This document shows, piece by piece, positions 7,377 through 14,829 of a stretch of DNA of 30,817 nucleotides. A program made the position numbers and the translations under genes. Source of the DNA: JBJXGC01 sp046154545 (GTDB lineage: Bacteria; Chloroflexota; Dehalococcoidia; Tepidiformales; Tepidiformaceae); NCBI GenBank assembly GCA_046154545.1, contig JBJXGC010000231.1:1-30817 (forward strand). Direction: 5' to 3'. Under the pieces are notes generated by a model that did no database searches, was not told where the DNA came from, and saw nothing but the letters and a program-made list of their open reading frames with translations. Within the stretch, counting starts at the first letter, position 1. Every line of letters starts with the position of its first letter.

Positions 7377-7682
7377 TCAGGAGACGCGGAGCGTCGGCAG
7401 CCAGGTGGCGCTCTGGCGGTTGTTCAGACGCCCATACGAACGGCTCGGGTGACCGCTTCTGATCGGCGCGGCCTCCGCCTCGCGCACGAGCCGCTGGCGC
7501 CGCAGGATGGCGAAGCGGCCCTCGGGATCGACGTCGCCAAACAGTGCTCGTGCCGGCTCCCGCTCGGCGGCCGGCCGCATGGCCGGCTGCGCCGCTGCGG
7601 CGCCGCTCAGCAGTTCGTCGAGTAAGCCCGCCCAGGCGGACTCCAGTTCGGTGGCGGGCGGTTGCGCTGCGAACGCCTTCAT
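7377..7682 (-). CDS. Small hypothetical protein
   Basis: Possible protein of 101 aa with no family I recognise. It starts with an amphipathic helix (MKAFAAQPPATELESAWAGLLDELL), followed by an Ala/Arg-rich middle and the segment VDPEGRFAILRRQRLVREAEA, which reads like a short helix-forming tail. Codon third positions are strongly G/C in this frame, as in neighbouring genes, which supports it over the overlapping frame on the other strand. AAGGG lies very close to the ATG (2 nt), so the start is uncertain. It sits alone between an acyl-CoA dehydrogenase and ruvC on the same strand. It may be a lineage-specific gene or a false call. Confidence 0.45.
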   Translation of the reverse strand: MKAFAAQPPATELESAWAGLLDELLSGAAAAQPAMRPAAEREPARALFGDVDPEGRFAILRRQRLVREAEAAPIRSGHPSRSYGRLNNRQSATWLPTLRVS

Positions 7683-7810
7683 ATCCCTTACGCCTTATCT
7701 TCGGAGTAAACTCCTGCCACGAATTTCGACCGTCATGGGCGCCGCCAGTAGCCTCTGACGCGCGCCAGAAGGTGATTTTACGTGGCAACCCGGCGCCCAC
7801 GTGACGGCCG

Positions 7811-8296
7811 TTACATTCGCCGTTCGAGCCGCGTGTGCGCCCAGTGCGTGATCGCGATAGCGAGCGCGTCCGCCGCGTCCGCGGGCGATGGTATCGCTGC
7901 GAGCCCCAGCTGCATCCGCACCATCTGCGCCACCTGCGATTTCTCCCCGTGGCCGTAGCCAGTCACGGTCTGCTTGATCAGGTTGGGCGAGTACTCGTGG
8001 ACGGCGACACCGGCATCCGCCAGGCCCAGGATCGCCGCCGCCCGGGCGTGGCCGAGCATCATCGCGCTGCGCGCGTTGTTCGAGACGAACGATGTCTCCA
8101 CCGCGCCTGACGCTGTCGCGAAAGCCCGGGCTGCATCACGCACGCCATCCCGCAGCAGCAGGAGCCGCGCCGCCAGCGGTTCGGCCGGCTTCGTCCGGAG
8201 GACGCTGTGGTGGACGTGGCGGCAGCGGTCGCCTTCGACCTCAATGACGCCGATGCCGGTGACGTTCAGGCCGGGGTCGATACCGATGATCCGCAT
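7811..8296 (-). CDS. ruvC: Crossover junction endodeoxyribonuclease RuvC
   Basis: Holliday-junction resolvase of 161 aa. It acts as a dimer with RuvAB to cut four-way DNA junctions during recombinational repair. The four catalytic acidic residues are D7 (GIDPGLNVTG), E67 (VETSFV), D140 and D143 (PADAADALAIAITH), and the helix NARSAMMLGHARAAAI matches the family. It lies 75 bp downstream of yebC, the usual order in many bacteria. There is no Shine-Dalgarno; TACCCT (8304-8309) ends exactly 7 nt before the ATG, so ruvC may also be transcribed alone as a leaderless mRNA. No ruvA or ruvB is in this window. Confidence 0.96.
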   Translation of the reverse strand: MRIIGIDPGLNVTGIGVIEVEGDRCRHVHHSVLRTKPAEPLAARLLLLRDGVRDAARAFATASGAVETSFVSNNARSAMMLGHARAAAILGLADAGVAVHEYSPNLIKQTVTGYGHGEKSQVAQMVRMQLGLAAIPSPADAADALAIAITHWAHTRLERRM

Positions 8297-8303
8297 GAGG
8301 ACG

Positions 8304-8309
8304 AGGGTA
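8304..8309 (-). promoter_or_regulatory. Candidate leaderless -10 box of ruvC
   Basis: TACCCT on the minus strand followed by 7 nt and then the ATG; a weak TTCGCG lies 17 bp upstream. It fits the TAnnnT-N6/7-start pattern seen at several other genes in the window. Confidence 0.4.
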
Positions 8310-8371
8310 CGGCACCCGGCTACAAGCGCGAACCTCGCCTGTCAGTGCGTTGACGGCTGCGGGGGCGCCCG

Positions 8372-9121
8372 TCAGCCCTCGTAACTCTCCATCGATTCGT
8401 CGCTGAAGTCCGCGTTCGAATAGACCCGTTGCACGTCGTCCAGCTCCTCCAGGCCGTCGATCAACCGCATCGTCTGGTGGGCCGTCTTGTCGTCCAGCTC
8501 GATCGTAATCCGCGGCACCATCGCGAAGTCCGCGTTCTCGACCTGGAAGCCCTGGCCTTCGAGCGCCTTGCGCACCGCCTCGAGGCTGGCTGGCTCGGTC
8601 TGCACCTCGATCGCCTCGCCATCGACGTTGACGTCTTCGGCGCCGGCGTCGATCGCCTGCAAGGCCACGTCGTCCGGGTCGAGGCCCTCCACCGGGATCG
8701 TAATCACACCCTTTGCGTCGAACTGCCAGGCCACCGAGCCGTTCTCGCCGAGGTTGCCCCCGGCCCGCGAGAAACGGTGGCGGACCTCCGCGACGGTCCG
8801 GTTCCGGTTGTCCGTGAGCACCTGGACGATGATCGCCGTGCCCCCGGGCCCGTACCCCTCGTACTGGATCTCGTCGAGCTGCTCATCAGCACCCGCACCC
8901 GTCGCCTTGGCGATGGCCCGCTCGATGTTGTCGTTCGGCATGTTGCTTGCCCTGGCGCGTTGCACGGCCAGCCGCAGCTTGAAGTTCATCGTCGTGTCGC
9001 CGCCGCCCTGCTTCGCCGAAAGGATGATCTCCCGGCTCAGCTTCGTGAACAGCGCGCCCCGCTTCGCATCCGTTGCGCCCTTCTGGCGCTTGATCGTGGA
9101 CCATTTGGAATGGCCGGACAT
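8372..9121 (-). CDS. yebC: YebC/PmpR family translation-related protein
   Basis: YebC/TACO1-family protein of 249 aa. The diagnostic N-terminus MSGHSKWSTIKRQKGATDAK is complete, followed by the conserved core KLSREIILSAKQGG, NMPNDNIERAIAKATGAG and YEGYGPGGTAIIVQVLTDNRNRT. Members were first described as DNA-binding regulators and are now linked to relief of ribosome stalling, especially at proline-rich stretches. That role fits a genome with proline-rich envelope proteins such as the one at 13773-14333, though the connection is inference. The start at 9121 is fixed by the conserved N-terminus; upstream in-frame sequence is not part of the gene. It is followed by ruvC on the same strand. Confidence 0.96.
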   Translation of the reverse strand: MSGHSKWSTIKRQKGATDAKRGALFTKLSREIILSAKQGGGDTTMNFKLRLAVQRARASNMPNDNIERAIAKATGAGADEQLDEIQYEGYGPGGTAIIVQVLTDNRNRTVAEVRHRFSRAGGNLGENGSVAWQFDAKGVITIPVEGLDPDDVALQAIDAGAEDVNVDGEAIEVQTEPASLEAVRKALEGQGFQVENADFAMVPRITIELDDKTAHQTMRLIDGLEELDDVQRVYSNADFSDESMESYEG

Positions 9122-9277
9122 ATGCCCCGTCCTGTGCTGTGGTTGTGGACTGAGTGTAGGCGGGTTGGCCCCGTCAAGGAAAAGGCGGGGTGCGTGGGTT
9201 GCCTCACTCGCTCTCGGCGGCCCGTTGCACGCAACCTGCGTGCCCTTGCGCTCTCCATCCGTCCAGATCTTCGCGGG

Positions 9278-9310
9278 TCTTGGCGCCCTTGGCGTCTTGG
9301 CGTCTTGGCG
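9278..9310. repeat. Four tandem copies of an octamer, YCTTGGCG
   Basis: Copies at 9278-9285 (TCTTGGCG), 9286-9294 (CCCTTGGCG), 9295-9302 and 9303-9310 (both TCTTGGCG), followed by a partial copy. The array lies in the 211-bp gap between yebC and the next gene. Short CGCCAAGA-type arrays are, as I recall, widespread in intergenic DNA of environmental bacteria; function unknown. The copies are far too short and close together for a CRISPR array. Confidence 0.75.
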
Positions 9311-9332
9311 TTGGCAACGCCGCGGCGCGCCC

Positions 9333-10565
9333 TCAGGCCGGGGCCGGTCCCCCAATCGTGATGTCCATCCCCAGCGCCCCCTGGCCGAGCGTCTGGCGGA
9401 GCTGGTCCGTCTTCCAGGCCATCACGTTGCTCCCCACCATGTCCCGGAAGATCCGCTCGAGCGGCCGGTTACGCACGTAGGCGTGCGCCCCGCAGACCCG
9501 CATCGCCCCCGCCGACACCTCTTCGCTCATCCGCCGCAGGTGGTAGATGACCCGGACCATCTCGAGGTTGAAGGCGTTCGTCGAGGCCGGCGGCTCGTTC
9601 AGGCGGCGGACCATGTCGTAGAGCATGATCCGGCCGCTCGCCAGCCAGTGGTCCATGTCACCAATCCCGAACTGGGCCCACGGTTCGGCCGACCGGTAGC
9701 CCGGCTGCCCGAAGACCGCACCATCGCCCGCCACCAGACCGTGGCGCTTGCCAACGTAGTCGAGCGTGAAGTCATAGGCCGCCTGGGCGAGGCCCAGCCA
9801 GATCGCGCAGATACCGAGCGCCCCCCGGGCCCGGCCGGCTGCCATGGCCGGGTTCGCCGCCGCCGCCTGGGCGATCATCCGTACCGCCGCCACCGGGAGC
9901 ACCAGCGCCTCGCCTTTTGGCACCCGGAAGCCCTCGAACTGGAGGTCGTGGCTGGCCGTCGAGCGATAGCCCATCGCGTCCCAGTTTTTCAGGTTCGTAA
10001 TCCCCGGGCTCGCCAGCTCCGGGAAGCTGAGCACCATGTCCGCCTCCGCCCCCTCGCCCTTGGCCATCGTCCCGACGGCGAAGACGTATTTCGCCGCCTC
10101 ACTCATGGTTGCGAAGCCCACCCGGCCCGTCGCCACCAGCGAGTCACCCTCGTCCGTGAAGCGGAGGCCGCTCCGCCGGTTATCCACTTCGCCCGAGGGG
10201 ATGGAGACCGGCCCACAGATCATTGCGCCGGTCTTCGCCATGTCCTCGATCACGGCGTTGCGGCGCGGGAACGGCGGCATCCCCTGTAACGCGTCCGCCG
10301 TGAAGAGGTGCATGTTCAGCGCCACCCCGGTCGAGCCGTCGCCGTAGGCCACCTCCTCGACCACCCGAAGCTGGGTCTCCGCCGAAACACCGAGGCCGCC
10401 CACGTCCTTCGGGAACAGCATCGCCGGCACCCGCAGCGCCAACAGGTCCTCTACATTCTCGCGACAGAACGCACCGGAGCGGTCGGACGCGGTGGCGCGG
10501 TCAGCGAACCGCGTCCGGGCGAGCTCCCGGACGGCGGCGATGAGGTCGAGTTCGGACTGTTCCAC
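9333..10565 (-). CDS. Acyl-CoA dehydrogenase-fold flavoprotein, probably a monooxygenase or divergent oxidase
   Basis: Protein of 410 aa with the acyl-CoA dehydrogenase fold: N-terminal helices, a beta domain (ATGRVGFATMSEAAKYVF) and a C-terminal four-helix domain with an Arg/Pro-rich signature (AHAYVRNRPLERIFRDMVG). Where true dehydrogenases have the catalytic Glu in a 'YEGT' motif, this protein reads MAWKTDQLRQTLG, so the base is missing. That pattern is typical of the flavin-dependent monooxygenase branch (DszC and HsaA-like) and related proteins; the substrate is unknown. GTG at 10565 is preferred over GTG at 10601 because GGAG lies 5 nt before it. No flavin reductase partner is adjacent. 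Confidence 0.85.
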   Translation of the reverse strand: MEQSELDLIAAVRELARTRFADRATASDRSGAFCRENVEDLLALRVPAMLFPKDVGGLGVSAETQLRVVEEVAYGDGSTGVALNMHLFTADALQGMPPFPRRNAVIEDMAKTGAMICGPVSIPSGEVDNRRSGLRFTDEGDSLVATGRVGFATMSEAAKYVFAVGTMAKGEGAEADMVLSFPELASPGITNLKNWDAMGYRSTASHDLQFEGFRVPKGEALVLPVAAVRMIAQAAAANPAMAAGRARGALGICAIWLGLAQAAYDFTLDYVGKRHGLVAGDGAVFGQPGYRSAEPWAQFGIGDMDHWLASGRIMLYDMVRRLNEPPASTNAFNLEMVRVIYHLRRMSEEVSAGAMRVCGAHAYVRNRPLERIFRDMVGSNVMAWKTDQLRQTLGQGALGMDITIGGPAPA

Positions 10566-10644
10566 GGGGACTCCAGGGAGGTGATGGAGGGAGGCTAGCA
10601 CACGTGCCCGTCTCCGTGACCGCGCCCCGCCACAGGAACGTCCC

Positions 10645-12129
10645 TTAGCGCACCCAGGTGGCGCCGGTGCCGGTCACCAGCGGCATCGCCTGCCCCGTGG
10701 CCGTATCGAGCACGAAGGTCACCGTATACGAACGCTCCGCGTCGCTCACCCAGGTCGAGAACGAGAGCAGCCCGGGCGCTGGCGACGTCAGGTCCTGGAC
10801 GTTGTAGAACGGGTAGACGACCCGCTTTCCGGTGGCGAGGTCGCCGATCGTGACGCCGTCCTGGCGCCCCGATGACGATCGCTCGTGGTAGAAGATGCGG
10901 GACCCGTCCAGCCACCCGAACACCTGGCTCCAGCCGCCCCCACACTTGCCCGGGAGTTCGCGCTGGCCGGCCCTCGTGAATTTCGAGGCCCGCCCGCTGC
11001 CCACATCGAAGAGGTTGAGCGCGTTCAGCCCGCCCATGCCAAGGAGTCGCGTGCCGTCGGGCGAGGGGACTCCGCTCCAGATCGCGTCTTCATCTGCGAG
11101 CGTCCCCACTTGCCTGGCAGCACCCGCGAGGTCGTAACGGACGACCGCGCCGCCGTCGGTCCGCCGGAAGTAAGCGGTTTCCCCGTCGGCCGTCCAGGCA
11201 AGGAACTGTAGCTGGGCGGGCTCACCCGTCAGCGGCACCAGTGCCCCGGTACCAGCGTCGTACGTCCCGTACAACGTGAGGCAGACGGTCTCACACGATG
11301 TCGTTTTTGCCAGCATCAGTCGGCCGGTCGAACTCCAGCCCACCCCGGACCACCCCTCGATGCGCTTCGTGGACCCGTCGGACAGGTTTCCGACGATCGT
11401 CGAGGCCGTGGTCCAATCACCGTTGCCGGTTCCGAACGAGATTCGACGACCATCTGGCGAAATGGCCGGGTTGCTCGCGCCCATCATATCGACGAAGCCC
11501 GGGAAGACGAACCGCACCGGCCGCGTCGGATCCTGGAGGTCCGTGATCGCCACCACCACGTCGGAGCTCCCCCCTGTGGCGTCGCCCGGTTTCGGCTCGC
11601 GATACTGGCCGCGCTCCCAGGTCACCAGCTTCCCAGCCGGCAACCGCACGGATGGCGCCTGCTCCGCCACCGTGTACCGCACCGCCACCCATCCCTGCCC
11701 GAGCGCGAATCGCCACGTCTCGCCGTCCACATCCACGGCCGGTCCCGAGAGCCAGAGGAGCGTTCCCTCGGGGACGCAGCTATACGGTTCAATCGCGAAG
11801 GTCGTGCCCGGGCTCGGACGGACGTTCAGGCAGTCACCGTCGCCGGTGTGGACTCGCGCCACGTCAGCGGTGACCTTCTCACCCGGCGCTACGGGCTTCG
11901 GCTGGACCGCAGGCTCAGGCGTCGCCGGCGCCGGCGTGCTCGTCGGCGTCGCCGTTGGGCTGGCCGCTTGCGTCGCGGAGGCCGCGGCCGTGGGAGAGGG
12001 CGCCTGCGCCCCCGGCGCGGCGCTACCGCCTTCCACCGCGGAGAGGATGCCGTACACCAGGGCGGCCGTGGCCGCGGCGGCCACCAAAATAATCCGCGGG
12101 TGTCCCGTCACAACGCCAAAGCTCTTCAT
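10645..12129 (-). CDS. Membrane-anchored protein with SH3-like and beta-propeller (PD40/TolB-like) regions
   Basis: Protein of 494 aa. A short cytoplasmic N-terminus is followed by one membrane segment (about residues 12-32), then a low-complexity Pro/Thr/Ala linker (about 36-85), a possible SH3-like domain with paired cysteines (CLNVRPSPG and YSCVPEG), and a long repeat region that reads as a beta-propeller: 'NPAISPDGRRISFG', 'PSPDGTRLLGMGG' and 'LAWTADGETAYFRR' are PD40/TolB-type blades. The protein is therefore probably anchored with most of its mass outside the cell, in a binding rather than catalytic role. Start ATG at 12129 has GAGGGACGG just upstream. The ligand is unknown. Confidence 0.85.
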   Translation of the reverse strand: MKSFGVVTGHPRIILVAAAATAALVYGILSAVEGGSAAPGAQAPSPTAAASATQAASPTATPTSTPAPATPEPAVQPKPVAPGEKVTADVARVHTGDGDCLNVRPSPGTTFAIEPYSCVPEGTLLWLSGPAVDVDGETWRFALGQGWVAVRYTVAEQAPSVRLPAGKLVTWERGQYREPKPGDATGGSSDVVVAITDLQDPTRPVRFVFPGFVDMMGASNPAISPDGRRISFGTGNGDWTTASTIVGNLSDGSTKRIEGWSGVGWSSTGRLMLAKTTSCETVCLTLYGTYDAGTGALVPLTGEPAQLQFLAWTADGETAYFRRTDGGAVVRYDLAGAARQVGTLADEDAIWSGVPSPDGTRLLGMGGLNALNLFDVGSGRASKFTRAGQRELPGKCGGGWSQVFGWLDGSRIFYHERSSSGRQDGVTIGDLATGKRVVYPFYNVQDLTSPAPGLLSFSTWVSDAERSYTVTFVLDTATGQAMPLVTGTGATWVR

Positions 12130-12197
12130 GTCCGTCCCTCGTGCTCGGTCACAGTTCAGGACGAATGGACGGCGCTAAAGGTTCCCGCGATCCCGGC

Positions 12198-12437
12198 CTA
12201 TTTCGGGTTCGTCCGGCGGAACAGCTCGTAATCGATCTTCGTGTGGCGGAGGAGCTCGTAACCGACGAACCCGACTCCGGCGACGATGCCACCGACAATC
12301 GCCAGCCAGCCCGTATCGGCGGCAGATCCGATGCCGAGAAGCACGGCGCCGATACCCGAAAGCAGCGCCGCTCCGGCTACCGGGGCGTGGCCCTCCTCAC
12401 CCCGCTCGTCCACAAATCCTTGAACTCGCTCGCGCAT
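12198..12437 (-). CDS. Small two-helix membrane protein
   Basis: Hypothetical protein of 79 aa. A charged N-terminus (MRERVQGFVDERGEEG) precedes two hydrophobic segments rich in Gly and Ala, about residues 19-37 and 43-61, and a basic C-terminal tail (RHTKIDYELFRRTNPK). I do not recognise a family. The start is supported by GCGGAG 8-9 nt upstream and by an extended -10 box 30 nt away. It stands between the YprB-like nuclease gene and the propeller protein, all on the minus strand, so the three may be transcribed together in part. Confidence 0.8.
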   Translation of the reverse strand: MRERVQGFVDERGEEGHAPVAGAALLSGIGAVLLGIGSAADTGWLAIVGGIVAGVGFVGYELLRHTKIDYELFRRTNPK

Positions 12438-12466
12438 TGGTCAGACTCCGCTTACAGATTCGCCGG

Positions 12467-12475
12467 ACTATAGCA
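12467..12475 (-). promoter_or_regulatory. Extended -10 promoter element of the 79-aa membrane protein gene
   Basis: TGCTATAGT on the minus strand matches an extended -10 (TGn followed by TATAGT). A TTGACC box exists upstream but only 13 bp away, which is too close, so the extended -10 probably acts without a standard -35. Confidence 0.5.
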
Positions 12476-12487
12476 CATAAGAGTGGG

Positions 12488-13711
12488 TCAACGTGGCTTC
12501 CTCGCAACCAGACGGGCGTGGCGGCGGACGAGCGCCTCCAGCGTCACCTCGCTCCCCGGCCGCCCCTGCTGCAGGAGGCCGCGGCGGACCAGGTCGATGG
12601 CCGCACACACCGGCTCGATCGCCCCGGGGATATCCCGCAGCTTGTGTTCGCGCAGCTTCGCCAGCTCCACGTACGGCAGGATCCGCCGCGCCCGCGGCTC
12701 CCGCACGAGCGCTTCCCACCAGCGCGCCGCCTCCGTGAACTGCCCGAGTTGGTGGCAGCAGCGCGCCGCCTGCTCCATCGCCTCCAACCGCTGGGGGCGG
12801 CTCAGTTCGCCCGCGATCGCCACCTCGTAGTGGCGCAGGGCGGCGGCCCGGTCACCGGCGTACTCCGCCGCCCGCGCCGCCTGCAACGGGAAGGTGTCGC
12901 CCTCGCAGACGTCGGCAAGGTGGGCCGCCAGCGCCACCAGGGAAAGCACGTCCCAGGCGTTGTGGCGCAGCACCGGCAGGATGTAGGTCGGGTCGCCCGT
13001 CCGCTGGAAGCGAAAGTAGCGCTCAGGCACCTCTCGCGAAGGGCAGTCCTGTTCCCGTTCGAAGCCAAGCAGCTCCTGCTCCATCACCGGCAGCCGGTGT
13101 GACGCGAAGGAACCCTTGAACAGCCGCCGGTTCGGATGAAGCAGGTCGAGGTGCGGGAGCTGGCGGAACGTCGGCCGCGTCCGGTTCAGGATGTACCGCG
13201 TCTCCAGCATCGGCAGGTCGAACGACTTCCCGTTGTAGCTCACGAGCGCCCCGGCCGTCCGCAGCTCGCCCGCCAGGCCGCCAAGCAGCCCGCCTTCGTA
13301 CTGGGGCGACGGCAGCAAGAACTGGCGCAGCTTCAGTGACGAACCCTCGAACCGCGCCACCCCGGCGAGGAAGACCATCACCCCGGCGCCCCCCAACCCC
13401 GTTGTCTCCGTATCGACGTAGAGAAAGTCCCGCGCCTTGCAGGCCGCCAGGCGCTCGTCCCGGCACTGCCCGGCGAGGCGGGCGGGGTCGGCCGAGAGCG
13501 CGCGGTGGAGCACCACGTTCCCGTGCGAATGGCCCGCGTCGTAGACACTTTCGATGACGTATCCGGGGCCATCCTCGGACCGGAACCAGCGCCCACCAAG
13601 GCCCGAGAGGTCGCTCAGCTCGGTGACGCTCTCAGCCCGCGGCGCCCCGGCCGGCCGGGCCGGCTGGTTCAGCGCCGCCCGCAGCCGTTCCCGCATATCA
13701 GTGCCGGGCAT
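12488..13711 (-). CDS. YprB-like ribonuclease H-fold exonuclease domain protein with helical-repeat C-terminus
   Basis: Protein of 407 aa. Residues about 95-260 form a predicted RNase H-like exonuclease domain of the YprB type with DEDD-class acidic residues: D100 and E102 in LYVDTETTGL, D165 in SYNGKSFDLP, and H250 to D254 in RHNAWDVLSL. The C-terminal part (about 275-390, ARAAEYAGDRAAALRHYEVAI onward) reads as TPR-like helical repeats. YprB proteins often accompany a helicase (YprA), but none is in view here. The substrate, DNA or RNA, is unknown. Start ATG at 13711 has GAGG 4 nt upstream. A well-spaced promoter with an inverted repeat over its -10 lies just before it. Confidence 0.88.
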   Translation of the reverse strand: MPGTDMRERLRAALNQPARPAGAPRAESVTELSDLSGLGGRWFRSEDGPGYVIESVYDAGHSHGNVVLHRALSADPARLAGQCRDERLAACKARDFLYVDTETTGLGGAGVMVFLAGVARFEGSSLKLRQFLLPSPQYEGGLLGGLAGELRTAGALVSYNGKSFDLPMLETRYILNRTRPTFRQLPHLDLLHPNRRLFKGSFASHRLPVMEQELLGFEREQDCPSREVPERYFRFQRTGDPTYILPVLRHNAWDVLSLVALAAHLADVCEGDTFPLQAARAAEYAGDRAAALRHYEVAIAGELSRPQRLEAMEQAARCCHQLGQFTEAARWWEALVREPRARRILPYVELAKLREHKLRDIPGAIEPVCAAIDLVRRGLLQQGRPGSEVTLEALVRRHARLVARKPR

Positions 13712-13734
13712 TGGGCCTCAAAGAAGAGAACATT

Positions 13735-13770
13735 TGTGCGAAGTATGGGCGCACATGCCCCGGCAGGCAA
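13735..13770 (-). promoter_or_regulatory. Promoter of the YprB-like gene with overlapping inverted repeat
   Basis: On the minus strand TTGCCT (13765-13770) and CATACT (13742-13747) are separated by exactly 17 bp. The -10 box is flanked by TGTGCG (13735-13740) and CGCACA (13750-13755), a perfect 6-bp inverted repeat with a 9-bp spacer. A protein bound there would cover the -10, so it is a candidate operator; the regulator is unknown. Confidence 0.55.
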
Positions 13771-13772
13771 CG

Positions 13773-14333
13773 TCACGACCCTTCGGTCGGCACCGGAGCG
13801 GGGATCGGCGTGACCGGCGGCAGCGTCGGCAGCGGCGGCGGGGCCGGGATCACCGTCTCCGTGGGGGCAGGCACCGGGTTCGGCGTCGGGGTCCCGGCCG
13901 GCGGCACCGTCGGTTCCGTGACCGGCGGCGCCGGCCTGGCCGGCGTCGCACCCGGCGTTACCGTCTCACTCGCCGCCGGCAGCGGCGGCTGCAGGGCGAG
14001 CGACGTCGGCCGCGGCCGGGGCGCCGCCGCCCCACTCGATGCCGGGGCGGGCCGCGCTGTCGCCGGTATCGATTCGCGGAGTTGGCTCAGAGTGATCCGC
14101 GCCGGGGTCGGTGAGCGCTTCACAGCGGCTGTCGCTGTTGCCTCGGCCGTCGCTTCCGGTGTGGGCGTTTCCGTAGCCAGTGCGTTACTCCGCACCCGCC
14201 GCACGACCGGTTCCGCCGCATGGGGCGTGGCCGCCGGCTTCGCCGCCGAACCGCCCCCGCCGATAAGCCCCATCTGGTAGGCGGCACCACCCCCGACGAG
14301 CACGGCGACGCCCGCGATGATCTTGACGTTCAC
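13773..14333 (-). CDS. Pro/Thr/Ala-rich membrane-anchored low-complexity protein
   Basis: Hypothetical protein of 186 aa. The N-terminus (VNVKIIAGVAVLVGGGAAYQ) is one short hydrophobic segment, either a signal anchor or an uncleaved signal. The rest is a low-complexity tail of Pro, Ala and Thr with few charged residues, like cell-wall-spanning linkers; the last part alternates TP, PA and PPV. No catalytic motif is seen and no family is recognised. The start is uncertain: GTG at 14333 is chosen because it opens the hydrophobic segment, but no strong ribosome binding site precedes it. It lies 61 bp upstream of the YprB gene, on the same strand. Confidence 0.6.
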   Translation of the reverse strand: MNVKIIAGVAVLVGGGAAYQMGLIGGGGSAAKPAATPHAAEPVVRRVRSNALATETPTPEATAEATATAAVKRSPTPARITLSQLRESIPATARPAPASSGAAAPRPRPTSLALQPPLPAASETVTPGATPARPAPPVTEPTVPPAGTPTPNPVPAPTETVIPAPPPLPTLPPVTPIPAPVPTEGS

Positions 14334-14340
14334 ATCCCGG

Positions 14341-14393
14341 CTATCGTCACCCGTGCCCGGCCGGTTGAGTGCCGGTTCGGTGGATAGGACGCG
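14341..14393 (+). repeat. Repeat R1, copy a
   Basis: Starts CTATCGTCACCCG and ends GGATAGGACGCG. It matches copy b (14563-14615) over 53 bp without gaps with about 7 mismatches. The two starts are 222 bp apart. Confidence 0.8.
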
Positions 14394-14446
14394 CCCGGCG
14401 CCGACCACTGCACCTCTGCCGGCGGGGAGGGATCTCCTGCGGGCGC

Positions 14447-14563
14447 TTGAGCGGCCCTCCGGCCGCGCTCTGAACATGCCGGACCTGCACCGGCACCAAA
14501 ACCCGACTTTCTCGTGAAGCTACCGAACGCGGCCGCAAGGCAGCTCAACCCGATCCGTGAACC
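14447..14563 (+). repeat. Repeat module M1 (inverted R2 ends around a short core)
   Basis: Left end TTGAGCGGCCCTCCGGCCGC (from 14447) is nearly the reverse complement of the R2 repeat; core CCGGACCTGCACC (14479-14491); right end R2 copy a (14521-14563), beginning TACCGAACGCGGCCG. The ends are inverted relative to each other, so the module can fold into a long hairpin. Its layout recurs on the far side of the tRNA gene. Confidence 0.65.
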
Positions 14564-14615
14564 TATCGTCACCCGCGCCCGCCGGGTCGAGTACCGGTTC
14601 CGTGGACAGGACGCG
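14563..14615 (+). repeat. Repeat R1, copy b
   Basis: Second copy of the 53-bp R1 sequence (CTATCGTCACCCG ... GGACAGGACGCG). It follows directly on R2 copy a, as if R1 and R2 were adjacent parts of one larger unit. Confidence 0.8.
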
Positions 14616-14623
14616 GGCGACCC

Positions 14624-14666
14624 TACCGAGCGCGGCCGGGAGGCCGCTCAACCCAATCCGTGGACC
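14624..14666 (+). repeat. Repeat R2, copy b
   Basis: TACCGAGCGCGGCCGGGAGG followed by CCGCTCAACCC and AATCCGTGGACC. The first 31 bp are identical to copy c beyond the tRNA (14894-14924), and all 43 bp match copy a (14521-14563) with about 6 differences. Within the copy, GAGC and GGCC pair with GGCC and GCTC to give a REP-like hairpin. Confidence 0.8.
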
Positions 14667-14704
14667 ACCACCACACGACTCTCGATCCAACCGCGCCCGG
14701 GCGA

Positions 14705-14710
14705 TACGCT
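14705..14710 (+). promoter_or_regulatory. Candidate -10 box of the tRNA-Thr gene
   Basis: TACGCT ends 8 nt before the mature 5' end of the tRNA, so the primary transcript would have almost no 5' leader. No convincing -35 is visible. Confidence 0.35.
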
Positions 14711-14718
14711 GGTTTCGT

Positions 14719-14794
14719 GCCTCGTTAGCTCAGTTGGCAGAGCGAGCGTTTCGTAAACGCTAGGTCCACGGTTCGAATCCGTGACGAGGCTCCA
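14719..14794 (+). tRNA. tRNA-Thr (anticodon CGT), with encoded CCA
   Basis: Cloverleaf read by eye: acceptor stem GCCTCGT (14719-14725) pairs with ACGAGGC (14784-14790); D arm GCTC...GAGC-type with GTTGGCAG loop; anticodon stem AGCGT/ACGCT with loop TTCGTAA, giving anticodon CGT; T arm CACGG/CCGTG with loop TTCGAAT; discriminator T at 14791 and CCA encoded at 14792-14794. It decodes the threonine codon ACG. It is flanked on both sides by GC-rich repeat modules. Confidence 0.96.
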
Positions 14795-14829
14795 CCCCGT
14801 TTCACTTCACTGTCGAACGCCGCCGCTGG

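Larger units (their letters stand above)
14334..14718. other. 385-bp gene-free stretch filled by GC-rich repeats
   Basis: I see no protein gene here. Most of the stretch consists of the R1 and R2 repeat copies listed separately, followed by the presumed promoter of the tRNA gene. Some open frames exist but they have poor starts and run through the repeats. Confidence 0.7.

Noticed and set aside
6024..7625. 533-codon open frame on the plus strand opposite the acyl-CoA dehydrogenase
   Set aside because: It runs antisense to a gene with clear family motifs and its translation is Arg/His/Pro-rich without domains; long antisense frames are common in GC-rich DNA.
7507..7758. 83-codon plus-strand frame opposite the 101-aa hypothetical gene
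   Set aside because: Ser/Ala-rich composition without structure; the minus-strand frame has better codon use and a plausible helix.
9153..9177. TTGACG and TACACT as a yebC promoter
   Set aside because: The boxes are only 13 bp apart, too close for a sigma-70 promoter; TACACT alone may still be a -10.
9278..9310. Tandem octamers as a CRISPR array
   Set aside because: Units are 8-9 bp with no spacers.
8487..10289. 600-codon plus-strand open frame spanning yebC and the next gene
   Set aside because: It crosses two well-supported minus-strand genes and their intergenic repeat and has no recognisable domain.
11276..12178. 300-codon plus-strand frame opposite the propeller protein
   Set aside because: The minus-strand frame shows a membrane anchor and SPDG blades; the plus-strand frame shows nothing.
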